Below are positions 1 to 8,296 of a stretch of 64,000 nucleotides of DNA, piece after piece; position 1 is the first letter of the stretch, and each line of letters starts with the position of its first letter. The DNA comes from Actinophytocola sp035995025 (GTDB lineage: Bacteria; Actinomycetota; Actinomycetes; Mycobacteriales; Pseudonocardiaceae). The stretch spans positions 1-64,000 of the forward strand of contig DASYKY010000054.1 of the NCBI GenBank assembly GCA_035995025.1, read 5' to 3'. The translations under genes and the position numbers were made by a program. The notes under the pieces are model-generated. The model saw only the letters and a list, made by a program, of their open reading frames with translations, did not search any database and was not told the DNA's origin.

Positions 1-34
1 CGACGCCACCGCTCATCGCGGCCAGTACCCGCAT
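1..34 (-). CDS. mnmA: tRNA-specific 2-thiouridylase MnmA, N-terminal start only
   Basis: Only the first eleven codons lie in the window, reading M-R-V-L-A-A-M-S-G-G-V from an ATG at 34 on the minus strand. This matches the start of MnmA, the enzyme that thiolates U34 of Lys/Glu/Gln tRNAs, where SGG(V)DS is the ATP-pyrophosphatase P-loop. The start overlaps the stop of the cysteine desulfurase as ATGA, so the two are translationally coupled. A desulfurase supplying persulfide sulfur beside its thiolase is the usual actinobacterial arrangement. The rest of the gene is outside the window. Confidence 0.85.
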   Translation of the reverse strand, partial: MRVLAAMSGGV

Positions 35-1245
35 CAGCGCGCCTGCGAGCTGAGACCGGCTCGGCGGGCCCGCTCGACCACGGGTCCGATGGCCTCGATC
101 ACCGCGTCCACGTCCTCCGGGCCGGAGGTGTGGCCCAGCGAGAGGCGCAGCGAGCCCCGGGCCCGGGCCGGGCCGGCGCCCATCGCGATCAGGACGTGCG
201 AGGGCTGGGCGACTCCGGCCGAGCAGGCCGAGCCGGTCGAGCACTCGATGCCGCGGGCGTCGAGCAGCATCAGCAGGCTGTCGCCCGCGCAGCCCGGGAA
301 CGTGAAGTGCGCGTTGCCCGGCAGCCGCGAGGGCGCACCGTCCACATCGGACTGACCGGGGTCGCCGTTCAGTATGGCGTCGGGCACCGCGGCCCGCACC
401 GCCGCCACCAGCTCGTCGCGCAGGCCGGCCAGGTACTCCGCCGTCTCCGCACGCCGGTCCACGGCCGTTCGCACGGCCGCGGCCATCGCCACGATGGCCG
501 GTACGTCCAGGGTCCCCGAGCGGACCTCGCGCTCCTGCCCGCCGCCGTGCAGCACGGGCGTGCACGGCACGTCCCGGCCGAGCAGCAGCGCGCCGACGCC
601 GTAGGGGCCACCGATCTTGTGCGCGGTCAGCGTGAGCGCGCCGGCCCCGCTGGCGGCGAAGTCGACCGGGATCGCGCCGACGGCCTGCACGGCGTCGGTG
701 TGGAACGGGATGCCCTGGGCGGCGCAGAGCGACGCGAGCTCGCGGACCGGGTTGACCGTGCCGACCTCGTTGTTCGCCCACATCACCGAGACCAGCGCGA
801 CCGAGTCCGGGTCGCCCGCGACGGCGGCACGCAGCGTGTCCTCGTGCACCCGGCCGAACCCGTCGACCTCCAGCAGCGTGACCTCGGCACCCTCGTGCTC
901 GGCCAGCCACTCGGCCGCGTCCAGCACGGCGTGGTGCTCGACCGCGGAGACCAGGATCCGTCTGCGCCGCGGGTCCGCCGCGCGGCGGGCCCAGTAGATG
1001 CCCTTGACCGCGAGGTTGTCGCTCTCGGTGCCGCCGCCGGTGAAGATCACCTCGGACGGCCGCGCGCCGAGCGCCGCGGCGATCTCCTCGCGCGCCTCCT
1101 CCACCATCCGCCGCGCGCGGCGGCCGGAGGTGTGCAGCGAGGACGCGTTGCCCCGGACGGGCAGCGCTTCGGTCAGGTGGGCGGTCATCGCCGTGACTGC
1201 CTCGGGCAGCATCGGCGTGGTGGCCGCATGGTCGAGATAGGTCAT
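34..1245 (-). CDS. iscS: Cysteine desulfurase (NifS/IscS family, PLP-dependent)
   Basis: The 403-residue protein has the full class V aminotransferase layout. It starts MTYLDHAATTP, with His104/105 in AVEHHAV, Asp184 in FHTDAV and Gln188 for the cofactor, and PLP-binding Lys210 in TAHKIGG. The mobile loop STGSACSAG places the catalytic cysteine at about 341. It converts cysteine to alanine and an enzyme persulfide. Because mnmA begins inside its stop codon, its likely job is sulfur supply for tRNA 2-thiouridine, although Fe-S assembly cannot be excluded. There are 37 bp between it and the upstream MFS gene on the same strand. Confidence 0.93.
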   Translation of the reverse strand: MTYLDHAATTPMLPEAVTAMTAHLTEALPVRGNASSLHTSGRRARRMVEEAREEIAAALGARPSEVIFTGGGTESDNLAVKGIYWARRAADPRRRRILVSAVEHHAVLDAAEWLAEHEGAEVTLLEVDGFGRVHEDTLRAAVAGDPDSVALVSVMWANNEVGTVNPVRELASLCAAQGIPFHTDAVQAVGAIPVDFAASGAGALTLTAHKIGGPYGVGALLLGRDVPCTPVLHGGGQEREVRSGTLDVPAIVAMAAAVRTAVDRRAETAEYLAGLRDELVAAVRAAVPDAILNGDPGQSDVDGAPSRLPGNAHFTFPGCAGDSLLMLLDARGIECSTGSACSAGVAQPSHVLIAMGAGPARARGSLRLSLGHTSGPEDVDAVIEAIGPVVERARRAGLSSQAR

Positions 1246-1282
1246 TGCGTGGCAAGGGTAGTCCTCGGCCGGCCGGAAACCG

Positions 1283-2656
1283 TCACGAAGTCCCGCGTGC
1301 GGGCCGGAACGCGACCGCGCCGCCGAGTGCCAGCGCCGCCATCAGCAGGTTGAACGGCACGATCGCCGCCGTGGGGTCCGCGGTCGACGCCAACGTGGCG
1401 AGCATCACGCCGCCGGCGCCGACCATGGTGGCCGACATGGTCATGTCGGCGACCTGCAGCGCGGACGAGACGAACCCGCGGTCGCGCGGTGCCGCGTAGT
1501 CGAGGCCCAGCACGCTGATCGACGGGTACGCCAGCCCCATCGAGGCGCCCGCGATGAGCCAGAACGGCAGGAGCAGCCAGCCGGTGCTCCAGTGCGGACC
1601 GGCGAGCGCCGTGCCGGCCAGGCCGATCGCGAGGGTGGTCAGGCCGACCCGGACGAGCACCGGGCGCGGGATGCCGACGTGGCGGCCCTGCCAGTGCGAC
1701 GCGGCGGCCCAGCCGCACGCGCCGACGGTCAGCGGCACGCCGGCCAGCGCCGGGGAGAAGCCGTGCACGGAGGTCAGCACGAGCGGCACGTACGCCTCCA
1801 CGCCGAAGAACGCCCCCGCGAGCACGCCGCGGGCGAGCACTGTCGCCGGCAGGCCGGGCCGGGCGGTGAACGTGCCGCGCGGCAGCAGCACCCGCAGGCC
1901 CGGGACGAGCGCCGCGAGCCCGGCCAGGCCGAGCCACAGCGTGCCTGCCGAGGGGTGCTGCGCGGCCCAGGACAGCGCGGAGATCCCGAACGCCGTGGCC
2001 ACGGCCGCCGGCCCGACACCGCGGCGAACCGCGCTCGGCGTGGGATCGGCCTCCGGCAGCGAGCGGATCGCCGGCAGCAGCAGGATCACGCCTGCGACGG
2101 CGAACGGCGCGATGCCCAGGAACACCCAGCGCCATCCGGCGTGCTCGGTGATGAGCCCGGCCGCGGTCGGCCCGACGAGCGACGGGATCACCCACGCCGC
2201 GGCGAGCAGCCCGAACACGGCCGGCCGGCGCACGGGTGGGTACACGAGCGCGACGAGGACGTAGATCGCGACGGTCTGCGTGCCGAGACCCAGCCCCTGC
2301 AGCACGCGGCCGGCGAGCAGCATCGGCATGCCGCTCGCGAAGCCCGCGATGACGAGCCCCGCGAGGAACAGGGCCGGCCCGGCGAACAGCGCGGGCACCG
2401 GCCCGAGCCGGTCGCTGACCCGTCCGGAGAGGACGGTCGCCATCACGCTGGCGGCGAGGAACGCGGTGAACGGCCAGGAGTACAGCGCCTCGCCGTGCAG
2501 GTCGGACACGATGCTCGGCATCGCGGTGCTGACCCCGAGGTGCTCGAAGGCGGCGATCGTGACCAGCATCGTGATGCCGATCGTGGTGGCCCGGTAGGCG
2601 CCGCCCCACAGCGAGCCCGCCGATTCGGTCCCCGTCGCCGCCGTCTCCACGTTCAC
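1283..2656 (-). CDS. MFS transporter (drug/H+ antiporter-like)
   Basis: A 457-residue integral membrane protein starting with GTG. About 12-14 hydrophobic segments can be followed through it, and it carries the MFS loop 2-3 signature near residue 80 (SGRVSDRLGP) and a repeat of that fold in the second half. The N-terminal stretch with AMPSIVSDL is typical of DHA-type multidrug exporters. The substrate cannot be read from the sequence. It lies 44 bp downstream of a methyltransferase gene and upstream of the desulfurase. It is not part of the conserved mnmA-etf core and looks like a lineage-specific insertion. Confidence 0.8.
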   Translation of the reverse strand: MNVETAATGTESAGSLWGGAYRATTIGITMLVTIAAFEHLGVSTAMPSIVSDLHGEALYSWPFTAFLAASVMATVLSGRVSDRLGPVPALFAGPALFLAGLVIAGFASGMPMLLAGRVLQGLGLGTQTVAIYVLVALVYPPVRRPAVFGLLAAAWVIPSLVGPTAAGLITEHAGWRWVFLGIAPFAVAGVILLLPAIRSLPEADPTPSAVRRGVGPAAVATAFGISALSWAAQHPSAGTLWLGLAGLAALVPGLRVLLPRGTFTARPGLPATVLARGVLAGAFFGVEAYVPLVLTSVHGFSPALAGVPLTVGACGWAAASHWQGRHVGIPRPVLVRVGLTTLAIGLAGTALAGPHWSTGWLLLPFWLIAGASMGLAYPSISVLGLDYAAPRDRGFVSSALQVADMTMSATMVGAGGVMLATLASTADPTAAIVPFNLLMAALALGGAVAFRPARGTS

Positions 2657-2700
2657 CGGTTCATGGTGCTACCTCGACCCAGGTAGAGGTCCAGTCCATT

Positions 2701-3438
2701 TCACCCGGCCCGGCGGAAGAGGGCCGTCCAGAGGAACGCTTCGCCGAAGTGGCGCGACTCCGCCGGCTCGGCCCGCATGCGGCGCAGCTCGACCTCCGTG
2801 TGGTCGGCGAAGATCCAGCGCAGCGACTCCGGGGTGAACGCGAGCCCGCCGTCGAGGCGGCCGTGGCGGTAGAAGTCCGCGTCGGGCAGCTCCGAGCCCA
2901 TCGCCCCGGCCGCGAAGCAGGTCAGCCCGAGGTGGCCGCCCGGCGCGAGGCAGCGGTCGAGCAGCGCGAGGTAGCCGACCCGCCGGTGCGGCGGCAGGTG
3001 GTGCAGGCAACCGGAGTCGTAGACCAGGTCGTACGGGCCGGGCAGGTCGGTGGCCGAGGATTCCGCGAACGCGTCCGCGCACCGGAAGGCGACCTCGACC
3101 CCGGCCGCGGCGGCGCGCTCGCGCCCCCACGCGACGGCCGTGGGCGAGAGGTCGACCGCGTCCACGGTCCACCCGGCGGCGGCCAGGTGCACCGCGTTGC
3201 GGCCGGGCCCGCAGCCGAGGTCGAGCGCGCGGCCCGGCGCGCGCAGGGCGCCCTCGAGGTGGGCGGCGAGGTTCTCGTCCGGCTTGGCCACGAAGAACGG
3301 GACGTCGCGGTCCCGGTCGCCGTAGAACTGGTCCCACCAGTCGCTGCCGGCCTTCGACCACCGGTCCGCGTCCGGCGCGAACAACCCGTCGAGGAGCGTC
3401 AGGACATCGTCGATCGAGCGGATATTCCGTTGCGGCAC
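2701..3438 (-). CDS. Class I SAM-dependent methyltransferase
   Basis: The 245-residue protein carries the SAM-binding motif I LDLGCGPGRNAVHLA (residues 75-90) and the post-motif acidic residue in VDAVDLSPTA. The N-terminal stretch SDWWDQFYGDRDRDVPFF matches a common family of small-molecule and thiopurine/tellurite-type methyltransferases. The open frame continues far upstream, but that part is the wrong frame of the acyltransferase gene. I therefore start at the GTG at 3438 (V-P-Q-R-N-I-R-S-I-D-D), 8 bp after the acyltransferase stop. The substrate is unknown. The tight spacing suggests co-transcription with the two acyltransferase genes. Confidence 0.75.
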   Translation of the reverse strand: MPQRNIRSIDDVLTLLDGLFAPDADRWSKAGSDWWDQFYGDRDRDVPFFVAKPDENLAAHLEGALRAPGRALDLGCGPGRNAVHLAAAGWTVDAVDLSPTAVAWGRERAAAAGVEVAFRCADAFAESSATDLPGPYDLVYDSGCLHHLPPHRRVGYLALLDRCLAPGGHLGLTCFAAGAMGSELPDADFYRHGRLDGGLAFTPESLRWIFADHTEVELRRMRAEPAESRHFGEAFLWTALFRRAG

Positions 3439-3446
3439 ACCGAATT

Positions 3447-4313
3447 CTACCCTGCGAGCGGCTCCCGGACCGCCGCCTCGGCGAGCCGTTCGTGCTCCGC
3501 GGGCGAGGGCAGCAGGACGGCGTCGACGGCGCGCTCGGCCAGCGCCGCGAGCTCGCGGCGGTCCGCGGCGCGGCCGGGGGCGATCTCGTCGAGGACGTGC
3601 ACCTCGAGCACCAGCCCGCGCAGAGCGGCGACCCGGCGGACGGAGTCGACGATCGTCTCGTCGCCGATGAACGCCGGGGCGGTCGTGCCCGTGCCGTCGC
3701 GCATCCGGAACCGCAGCGCCACCGGCAGCACCGGCACGCCGCCGTCGATGGCGGCCTGGAACATCGCCGGGCGGAAGCGGCCGTGGGTCAGGCCGCACCA
3801 CGTGGTGCCCTCCGGCGTCACGTTCACCATCGAGCCGGCGCGCAGCGCGTCCGTCAGCCGCGCCACCGTGTCCGGCAGCGCGCGCAGCCCCTCGCGGTCG
3901 AGGTACACCGACCTGGCGGCCGACACCAGCCGGCCCAGCACCGGCCAGCCCGCGATGTCCCGCTTGGCCACCGCCCGCATCGGGCGCACCGCGTTCACCG
4001 CGACGATGTCCAGCCACGAGCTGTGGTTGTTGACCACGAGCGCGCCGCGGCCCCGAGCGCCCAGACCGTCCCCTCCGGACACCACCAGCCGCACGCCCAT
4101 CGCGAGCAGCACGCCGCGGAACACCGAGCGCACCAGCCACTCCCGCCCGCGCGCCCCGGCGAGTGGCAGCGCCACGAGCGTCAGCAGCGAGACCAGCACC
4201 ACCAGGACGACCGCGGCGAGCCGCCACACCCGCCGCACCCGGCCGACCGTCGGCTCGCGGCCGGGCAGGCACCCGGGCCCGCACGGCGAGGTGGGAAACC
4301 AGGCGTGCCTCAT
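3447..4313 (-). CDS. 1-acyl-sn-glycerol-3-phosphate acyltransferase-type O-acyltransferase (PlsC/OlsA-like)
   Basis: The 288-residue protein has an N-terminal membrane segment (VVLVVLVSLLTLVALPLAG), then the catalytic NHSSWLD (HX4D) block at about 95-101, and the VTPEGTTW motif at about 164. It transfers an acyl chain from acyl-ACP or acyl-CoA to a hydroxyl of a lipid acceptor at the membrane. It starts inside the stop of the upstream OlsB-type gene (ATGA). In known ornithine-lipid loci, OlsB acylates ornithine and OlsA O-acylates lyso-ornithine lipid. The order here is the same, so OlsA is a good alternative to phosphatidate synthesis. The mycobacterial counterpart in this synteny is Rv3026c. 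Confidence 0.82.
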   Translation of the reverse strand: MRHAWFPTSPCGPGCLPGREPTVGRVRRVWRLAAVVLVVLVSLLTLVALPLAGARGREWLVRSVFRGVLLAMGVRLVVSGGDGLGARGRGALVVNNHSSWLDIVAVNAVRPMRAVAKRDIAGWPVLGRLVSAARSVYLDREGLRALPDTVARLTDALRAGSMVNVTPEGTTWCGLTHGRFRPAMFQAAIDGGVPVLPVALRFRMRDGTGTTAPAFIGDETIVDSVRRVAALRGLVLEVHVLDEIAPGRAADRRELAALAERAVDAVLLPSPAEHERLAEAAVREPLAG

Positions 4314-5092
4314 GATGGGTGCTCACCGAGGAAGTAGCTGAGGTAGCGCTGGTCGACGTGCTCGAGTCCCAGCAGGACGAACAGGTCGGCGACGCCGAAG
4401 TCCGCGTCGTGCGCGGGCGGGCCGCACACCCAGGCGCCGAGCCGCAGGTAGCCCTTCAGCAGCGGCGGCATGACGACCCGGCGGGGAGCCGCCACGCTCG
4501 ACGTGTCCCACGGCCGCAGCGGCCGCACCCGGTACTCCGCCGGCGCGTAGTGCTTGCGCCGCACGGTCTGCCACACGCCCGCGGCGAGCGTGCCGCCGTC
4601 GGCGAGCGGGACCGACGCGCAGCCGGCCAGCCAGCGGTGCCCGGAGAGCAGCAGGTAGCGGGCGATGCCGGCCCACACGAGGCTGACCACGGCGCCGGTG
4701 CGGTGGTCTGGGTGCACACAGGAGCGCCCGGTCTCGACGAGCACGTCGCGCAGCCCGGGCACGTCGTTGAGCCCTCTGAGGTCGAACTCGGTCTCGGAGT
4801 AGAGCATCCCGGCGTCGGCCACGCGCTCGGGCGGCAGCATCCGGTAGCAGCCGACGATCTCGCCGCTGTGATCCTCGCGCACGACGAGGTGGTCACAGTG
4901 CTCGTCGAAGGCGTCGACGTCCGCACCGGGTACGGCCGTGTGCAGCGTCGCGCCCATCTCTTCGGCGAACACCCGGTACCGAAGCCGTTGCGCGGCAAGG
5001 ACTTCCTCGCCGTCGCGGGCCACCAGGAGGGAGTACCGGGGCCGCGCGGTGTCGTCACCCGAGGTGCTGACGAGTAGCTGAGCCTGCGTCAT
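4310..5092 (-). CDS. GNAT-fold N-acyltransferase (OlsB / ornithine-acyl-ACP acyltransferase-like)
   Basis: A 260-residue protein of the acetyltransferase-5 (hemolysin/OlsB) family. Markers are RLRYRVFAEEMGA at about 37-49, FDEHCDHLVVRE at about 62-73, the acyl-donor region GCYRMLPP, and ETGRSCVHPDHRTGAVVS further on. OlsB enzymes put a 3-hydroxyacyl chain on the alpha-amino group of ornithine, giving lyso-ornithine lipid. Pairing with a translationally coupled PlsC-type gene supports phosphate-free aminolipid synthesis. Substrate identity is inferred; acylation of another amine is possible. The ATG at 5092 follows 77 bp of non-coding DNA containing a strong palindrome. Confidence 0.8.
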   Translation of the reverse strand: MTQAQLLVSTSGDDTARPRYSLLVARDGEEVLAAQRLRYRVFAEEMGATLHTAVPGADVDAFDEHCDHLVVREDHSGEIVGCYRMLPPERVADAGMLYSETEFDLRGLNDVPGLRDVLVETGRSCVHPDHRTGAVVSLVWAGIARYLLLSGHRWLAGCASVPLADGGTLAAGVWQTVRRKHYAPAEYRVRPLRPWDTSSVAAPRRVVMPPLLKGYLRLGAWVCGPPAHDADFGVADLFVLLGLEHVDQRYLSYFLGEHPS

Positions 5093-5125
5093 ACCTCAGG
5101 TTGTACGCGGCGCCCGGCAAACCTC

Positions 5126-5148
5126 ACGTGTCACCTGGCGTGACACGT
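5126..5148. promoter_or_regulatory. 9-bp-arm palindrome between etfA and the acyltransferase pair
   Basis: ACGTGTCAC and GTGACACGT form perfect 9-bp arms around the 5-base centre CTGGC. The site sits in the 77-bp gap downstream of etfA and 34 bp ahead of the OlsB-type start. It can act as an RNA hairpin ending or attenuating the etf transcript (there is no T-run) or as a dimeric repressor operator for the lipid genes. Confidence 0.5.
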
Positions 5149-5169
5149 CGATGGCGGAAAGGTGAAGTT

Positions 5170-6138
5170 TCAGCCCTTCCGCTTCTCGGCCTGCTCGGTC
5201 AGCTGTGGCGCCACCTTGAACAGGTCGCCCACCACGCCGAAGTCGGCGATCTCGAAGATCGGGGCCTCCGGGTCCTTGTTCACCGCGACGATGGTCTTCG
5301 ACGTCTGCATGCCGGCGCGGTGCTGGATGGCGCCCGAGATGCCCAGCGCGATGTACAGCTGCGGCGACACCGTCTTGCCCGTCTGCCCCACCTGGAACTG
5401 CGCCGGGTAGTAGCCCGAGTCGACCGCCGCGCGGGAGGCGCCCACGGCCGCGCCAAGGGCGTCGGCCAGCTTCTCCACGACGTCGAAGCTCTCCGCGCTG
5501 CCCACGCCGCGGCCACCGGAGACCACGACGGACGCCTCGGTCAGCTCCGGGCGGTCGCCGCCCACCATCGGCTCGCGGCCGGTGATCTTCGCCGACCTCG
5601 CCGGGTCGGCCGCCGGGACCTCGACGGTCTCCTCGGCAGCCGCGCCCTGGGCCTGCTCGGCCTCGAGCCCGCCGGGCCGCACGGAGATCACCGGCGTGCC
5701 CTTGGCGACCTTTGCCTTCACCACGAACGCGCCACCGAAGATGGACTGCGTCGCCGTCACCTCGCCGCCCGAGCCCTCCAGGCCGATGACGTCGACCAGC
5801 AGGCCGCCGTCGACGCGCAGCGCGAGGCGCCCCGCGACCTCCTTGCCCTCCGCGCTCGCCGCGACGAGCACCGCCGCCGGCGACGCGCTCCCGACCAGCG
5901 CGGCGAGCACGTCGACCTTCGGCGTCACGAGGTAACCGGCGGCGTCCTCGGACTCGGCGACGTAGACCTTCTCGGCACCGTAGGACGCGAGCGACTCCTT
6001 CAGCTTCGCGGCGGTGCCGGGCGCGCCGACCACGACGGCGCTCGGCTCGCCGAGCGCGCGGGCCGCGGTCAGCAGCTCGTGGGTGACCTTCTTGATCTCG
6101 CCGTCCAGTTGATCGACGAGGACCAGAACCTCAGCCAT
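5170..6138 (-). CDS. etfA: Electron transfer flavoprotein alpha subunit
   Basis: The 322-residue protein has the ETF-alpha N-terminal domain followed by the C-terminal FAD-binding domain, which contains VVSGGRGVGS at about 204-213, SGYYPAQFQVGQTGKTVSP and GISGAIQHRAGM. The heterodimer carries electrons from acyl-CoA dehydrogenases to ETF-quinone oxidoreductase. The final IFEIADFGVVGDLFKVAPQL is canonical. It begins 13 bp after etfB on the same strand. It matches Rv3028c (fixB) in the mycobacterial synteny. Confidence 0.97.
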   Translation of the reverse strand: MAEVLVLVDQLDGEIKKVTHELLTAARALGEPSAVVVGAPGTAAKLKESLASYGAEKVYVAESEDAAGYLVTPKVDVLAALVGSASPAAVLVAASAEGKEVAGRLALRVDGGLLVDVIGLEGSGGEVTATQSIFGGAFVVKAKVAKGTPVISVRPGGLEAEQAQGAAAEETVEVPAADPARSAKITGREPMVGGDRPELTEASVVVSGGRGVGSAESFDVVEKLADALGAAVGASRAAVDSGYYPAQFQVGQTGKTVSPQLYIALGISGAIQHRAGMQTSKTIVAVNKDPEAPIFEIADFGVVGDLFKVAPQLTEQAEKRKG

Positions 6139-6151
6139 GGTTGAACCCCTC

Positions 6152-6940
6152 TCAGATCAGCTTCTGGGCGACCAGGTACTCGGCGATCTTCACGCCGCCG
6201 TCGCCGTCGTCCTCGACGCGCTGGCCCGCCCCGCGGGGCGGCTTGGGCGACGCCTCGACCACCGTGGACCACGCGTTGGCGAGGCCGACCGCGCCCGCGT
6301 CGATGCCGAGGTCGTCGATGCCGAGCGTCTCGACCGGCTTCTTCTTGGCCGCCATGATCCCCTTGAACGACGGGTACCGCGGCTCGTTGATCTTCTCGCT
6401 GACACTCACCACCGCGGGCAGGTTCGCCTCGAGGTGGGTCAGGCCCTCCTCGGTCTCGCGGGTGACCTTGATGGTCGACCCGTCGACGGTGACCTCGCGG
6501 GCGTGCGTGAGCTGCGGGAAGCCGAGCAGCTCGGCCAGCATCGCGGGGATCGCGCCGCCGGAGCCGTCGCTCGCCTCGTTGCCGGCGATGACAAGGTCGA
6601 CGCCCTCGACGGTGCCGATCGCCTTCGCCAGCACCCTGGCCGTCTGCAGCATGTCCGCACCGTGCAGCGCGTCGTCGACGACGTGCACCGCCTTGTCGGC
6701 ACCCATCGAGAGCGCCTTGCGGATGGCGTCGGCGGCGCTCTCGGGGCCCATGGACACGACGGTGACCTCGCCGTCGGAGGCCTCCTTGATCTGCAGGGCC
6801 TCCTCGATCGCGCGCTCGTTGATCTCGTCGAGCACCGAGTCGTCCGCGCCCTCCCGATCAAGGGTGTGGTCCGCGTCACTCAGCTTGCGCTCCGAATAGG
6901 TGTCCGGCACTTGCTTCACCAACACGACGATGTTTGGCAT
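6152..6940 (-). CDS. etfB: Electron transfer flavoprotein beta subunit
   Basis: A 262-residue ETF-beta. It starts MPNIVVLVKQVPDTY and contains DEINERAIEEAL, the AMP-binding stretch VVSMGPESAADAIRKALSMG and the family core VIAGNEASDGSGG. The open frame extends about 33 codons upstream, but the family start is the ATG at 6940. The 120-140 bp upstream holds two palindromes that may control the operon. It matches Rv3029c (fixA). Confidence 0.97.
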   Translation of the reverse strand: MPNIVVLVKQVPDTYSERKLSDADHTLDREGADDSVLDEINERAIEEALQIKEASDGEVTVVSMGPESAADAIRKALSMGADKAVHVVDDALHGADMLQTARVLAKAIGTVEGVDLVIAGNEASDGSGGAIPAMLAELLGFPQLTHAREVTVDGSTIKVTRETEEGLTHLEANLPAVVSVSEKINEPRYPSFKGIMAAKKKPVETLGIDDLGIDAGAVGLANAWSTVVEASPKPPRGAGQRVEDDGDGGVKIAEYLVAQKLI

Positions 6941-7072
6941 GGGTCTGCTCCGACCTCCCGATGACGAGCCCATTCGGCCTTGCGCGGCCAAAGAATACGA
7001 GGTTGGCCCGACCTTGCCACGCGGGCCACGCGTTGGCACGGCTTGGCACGGTGTCTTTGACCACGGGCATGT

Positions 7073-7102
7073 TACTAATCAGTAGCTTAGTCGCAAGCGA
7101 CT
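7073..7102. promoter_or_regulatory. Tandem palindromes in the etfB / degV divergent promoter region
   Basis: Two dyads lie side by side. TACT-AATC-AGTA (7073-7084) has the short-arm form common for TetR-type fatty-acid regulators. AGTCGC-AA-GCGACT (7089-7102) has perfect 6-bp arms. Both lie between the diverging etfB (start 6940) and degV-like (start 7159) genes, where either promoter could be controlled. No regulator gene is adjacent. The functional assignment is inference. Confidence 0.4.
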
Positions 7103-7158
7103 GGTGGACCGGCCGGAGGTGAGAGCGCTCACCCGAACGGATTAGCTAGTCTCCCTTC

Positions 7159-8001
7159 ATGCCCGGCCGCGTCGGTTTGGTTACCGACTCCACTTCCAGC
7201 ATCCCGCCCGCCCAGGCCGCGGCGTGGGGGATCACCGTCGTACCGATGCAGATCAAGATCGGCGAGCAGGTCCGTGCGGAACCGGCCGTCCCCAAGGACG
7301 TGCTGGTCCGCGCGCTCGTCGAGGAACACCAGGTGTCCACCGCGCCACCCGACCCGGCCGGGTTCGCCTGGGCCTACCAGGACCTCGTCAACCGGGGCGC
7401 CGACGAGATCGTGTCGGTGCACGTCTCCGGCCGTCAGTCGAAGACCGTCGAGGTGGCCACGAAGGCGGCCGCGCAGTCCGCGGTCCCCGTGCACGTCGTC
7501 GACTCGGGCACGGCCGGGATGAGCCTGGGCTACGCGGTGCTCGCGGCGGCCCGGGTGGCCGGGGCGGGTGGTGGCGTGCGCCGGGTCATGGACTGCGTGA
7601 CCCGCCGGCTGGAGAGCGCGCACGAGCTGATCTACGTCGACACGCTCGAGTACCTGCGCAAGGGCGGGCGCATCGGGGCGGCGACCGCGATGCTCGGCAG
7701 CGCGCTGTCGGTCAAGCCGCTCCTGACGATGGTCGACGGTCAGGTGGCGCCGCTGGAGCGGGTGCTCGGCACCGACCGCGCGCTGCGCAGGCTCGTCGAG
7801 GCCGCCGCCCGCCTGGCCGGCGACCGCCAGGTGGACGTCGCGATCGAGCACTTCGGCGCCCAGGCGCGGGCCGACCACGTGCTGTCCCGGCTGCGCCCGC
7901 GGCTGCCGGGCGCGCGCGAGGTGACGTTCACCGAGGTCAGCTCGACCATCGGGGTGCACGTCGGGCCGGGCGCGGTGGGCATCACGATCTCCCCAACCTG
8001 A
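7159..8001 (+). CDS. DegV family fatty-acid-binding protein
   Basis: The 280-residue protein matches DegV/FakB-type proteins along its length. It has the start VGLVTDSTSSIPPAQA, the central VHVVDSGTAGMSLGYAVLAAARVA and the family block YLRKGGRIGAATAMLGSALSVKPLL. Family members bind one fatty acid in a deep pocket, and FakB types present it to the kinase FakA. No fakA is in the window, so the role here may be fatty-acid storage or transfer. It is divergent from etfBA and followed 20 bp later by a small gene. Confidence 0.9.
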   Translation: MPGRVGLVTDSTSSIPPAQAAAWGITVVPMQIKIGEQVRAEPAVPKDVLVRALVEEHQVSTAPPDPAGFAWAYQDLVNRGADEIVSVHVSGRQSKTVEVATKAAAQSAVPVHVVDSGTAGMSLGYAVLAAARVAGAGGGVRRVMDCVTRRLESAHELIYVDTLEYLRKGGRIGAATAMLGSALSVKPLLTMVDGQVAPLERVLGTDRALRRLVEAAARLAGDRQVDVAIEHFGAQARADHVLSRLRPRLPGAREVTFTEVSSTIGVHVGPGAVGITISPT

Positions 8002-8021
8002 CGGGGATAGGGTCGGCGCGC

Positions 8022-8228
8022 ATGAGCCCCGACCTGCTCGGCACCATCGTGCTCGACGGGCGCCCGCTCGGCGCCCTGTACTTCCCGGCCATGCCCGAGG
8101 CGGGCCAGCTCCTCGAGACGGACGGGAAGCGCTACCGCATCACGGCGGTCGTCTGGGTGACGCCCGCGCTGGGCGCCGCGCGCGGGCTCGCGGCGATCCG
8201 CGTCGAGGTCGGTGCCGCCGCGGACTGA
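8022..8228 (+). CDS. Small conserved-type hypothetical protein (68 aa)
   Basis: A 68-residue protein starting MSPDLLGTIVLDGRPLG and ending AAIRVEVGAAAD. It has no signal peptide or membrane segment. The mix of short beta-prone segments (TIVLDGRPLG, KRYRITAVVWV, LAAIRVEV) suggests a compact beta fold. It starts 20 bp after the DegV gene, so it is probably in the same transcript. I do not recognise the family. Confidence 0.6.
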   Translation: MSPDLLGTIVLDGRPLGALYFPAMPEAGQLLETDGKRYRITAVVWVTPALGAARGLAAIRVEVGAAAD

Positions 8229-8296
8229 TACCGGCGGGTAAGTTCTGGCGGGTCGGACCGGAGGCGCGGCAGCGCGACACGGCGGGAGGCGGGCGC

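Noticed and set aside
130..1353. Long plus-strand frame opposite the cysteine desulfurase
   Set aside because: It is a shadow of a clear gene; the translation is Arg/His-rich without motifs.
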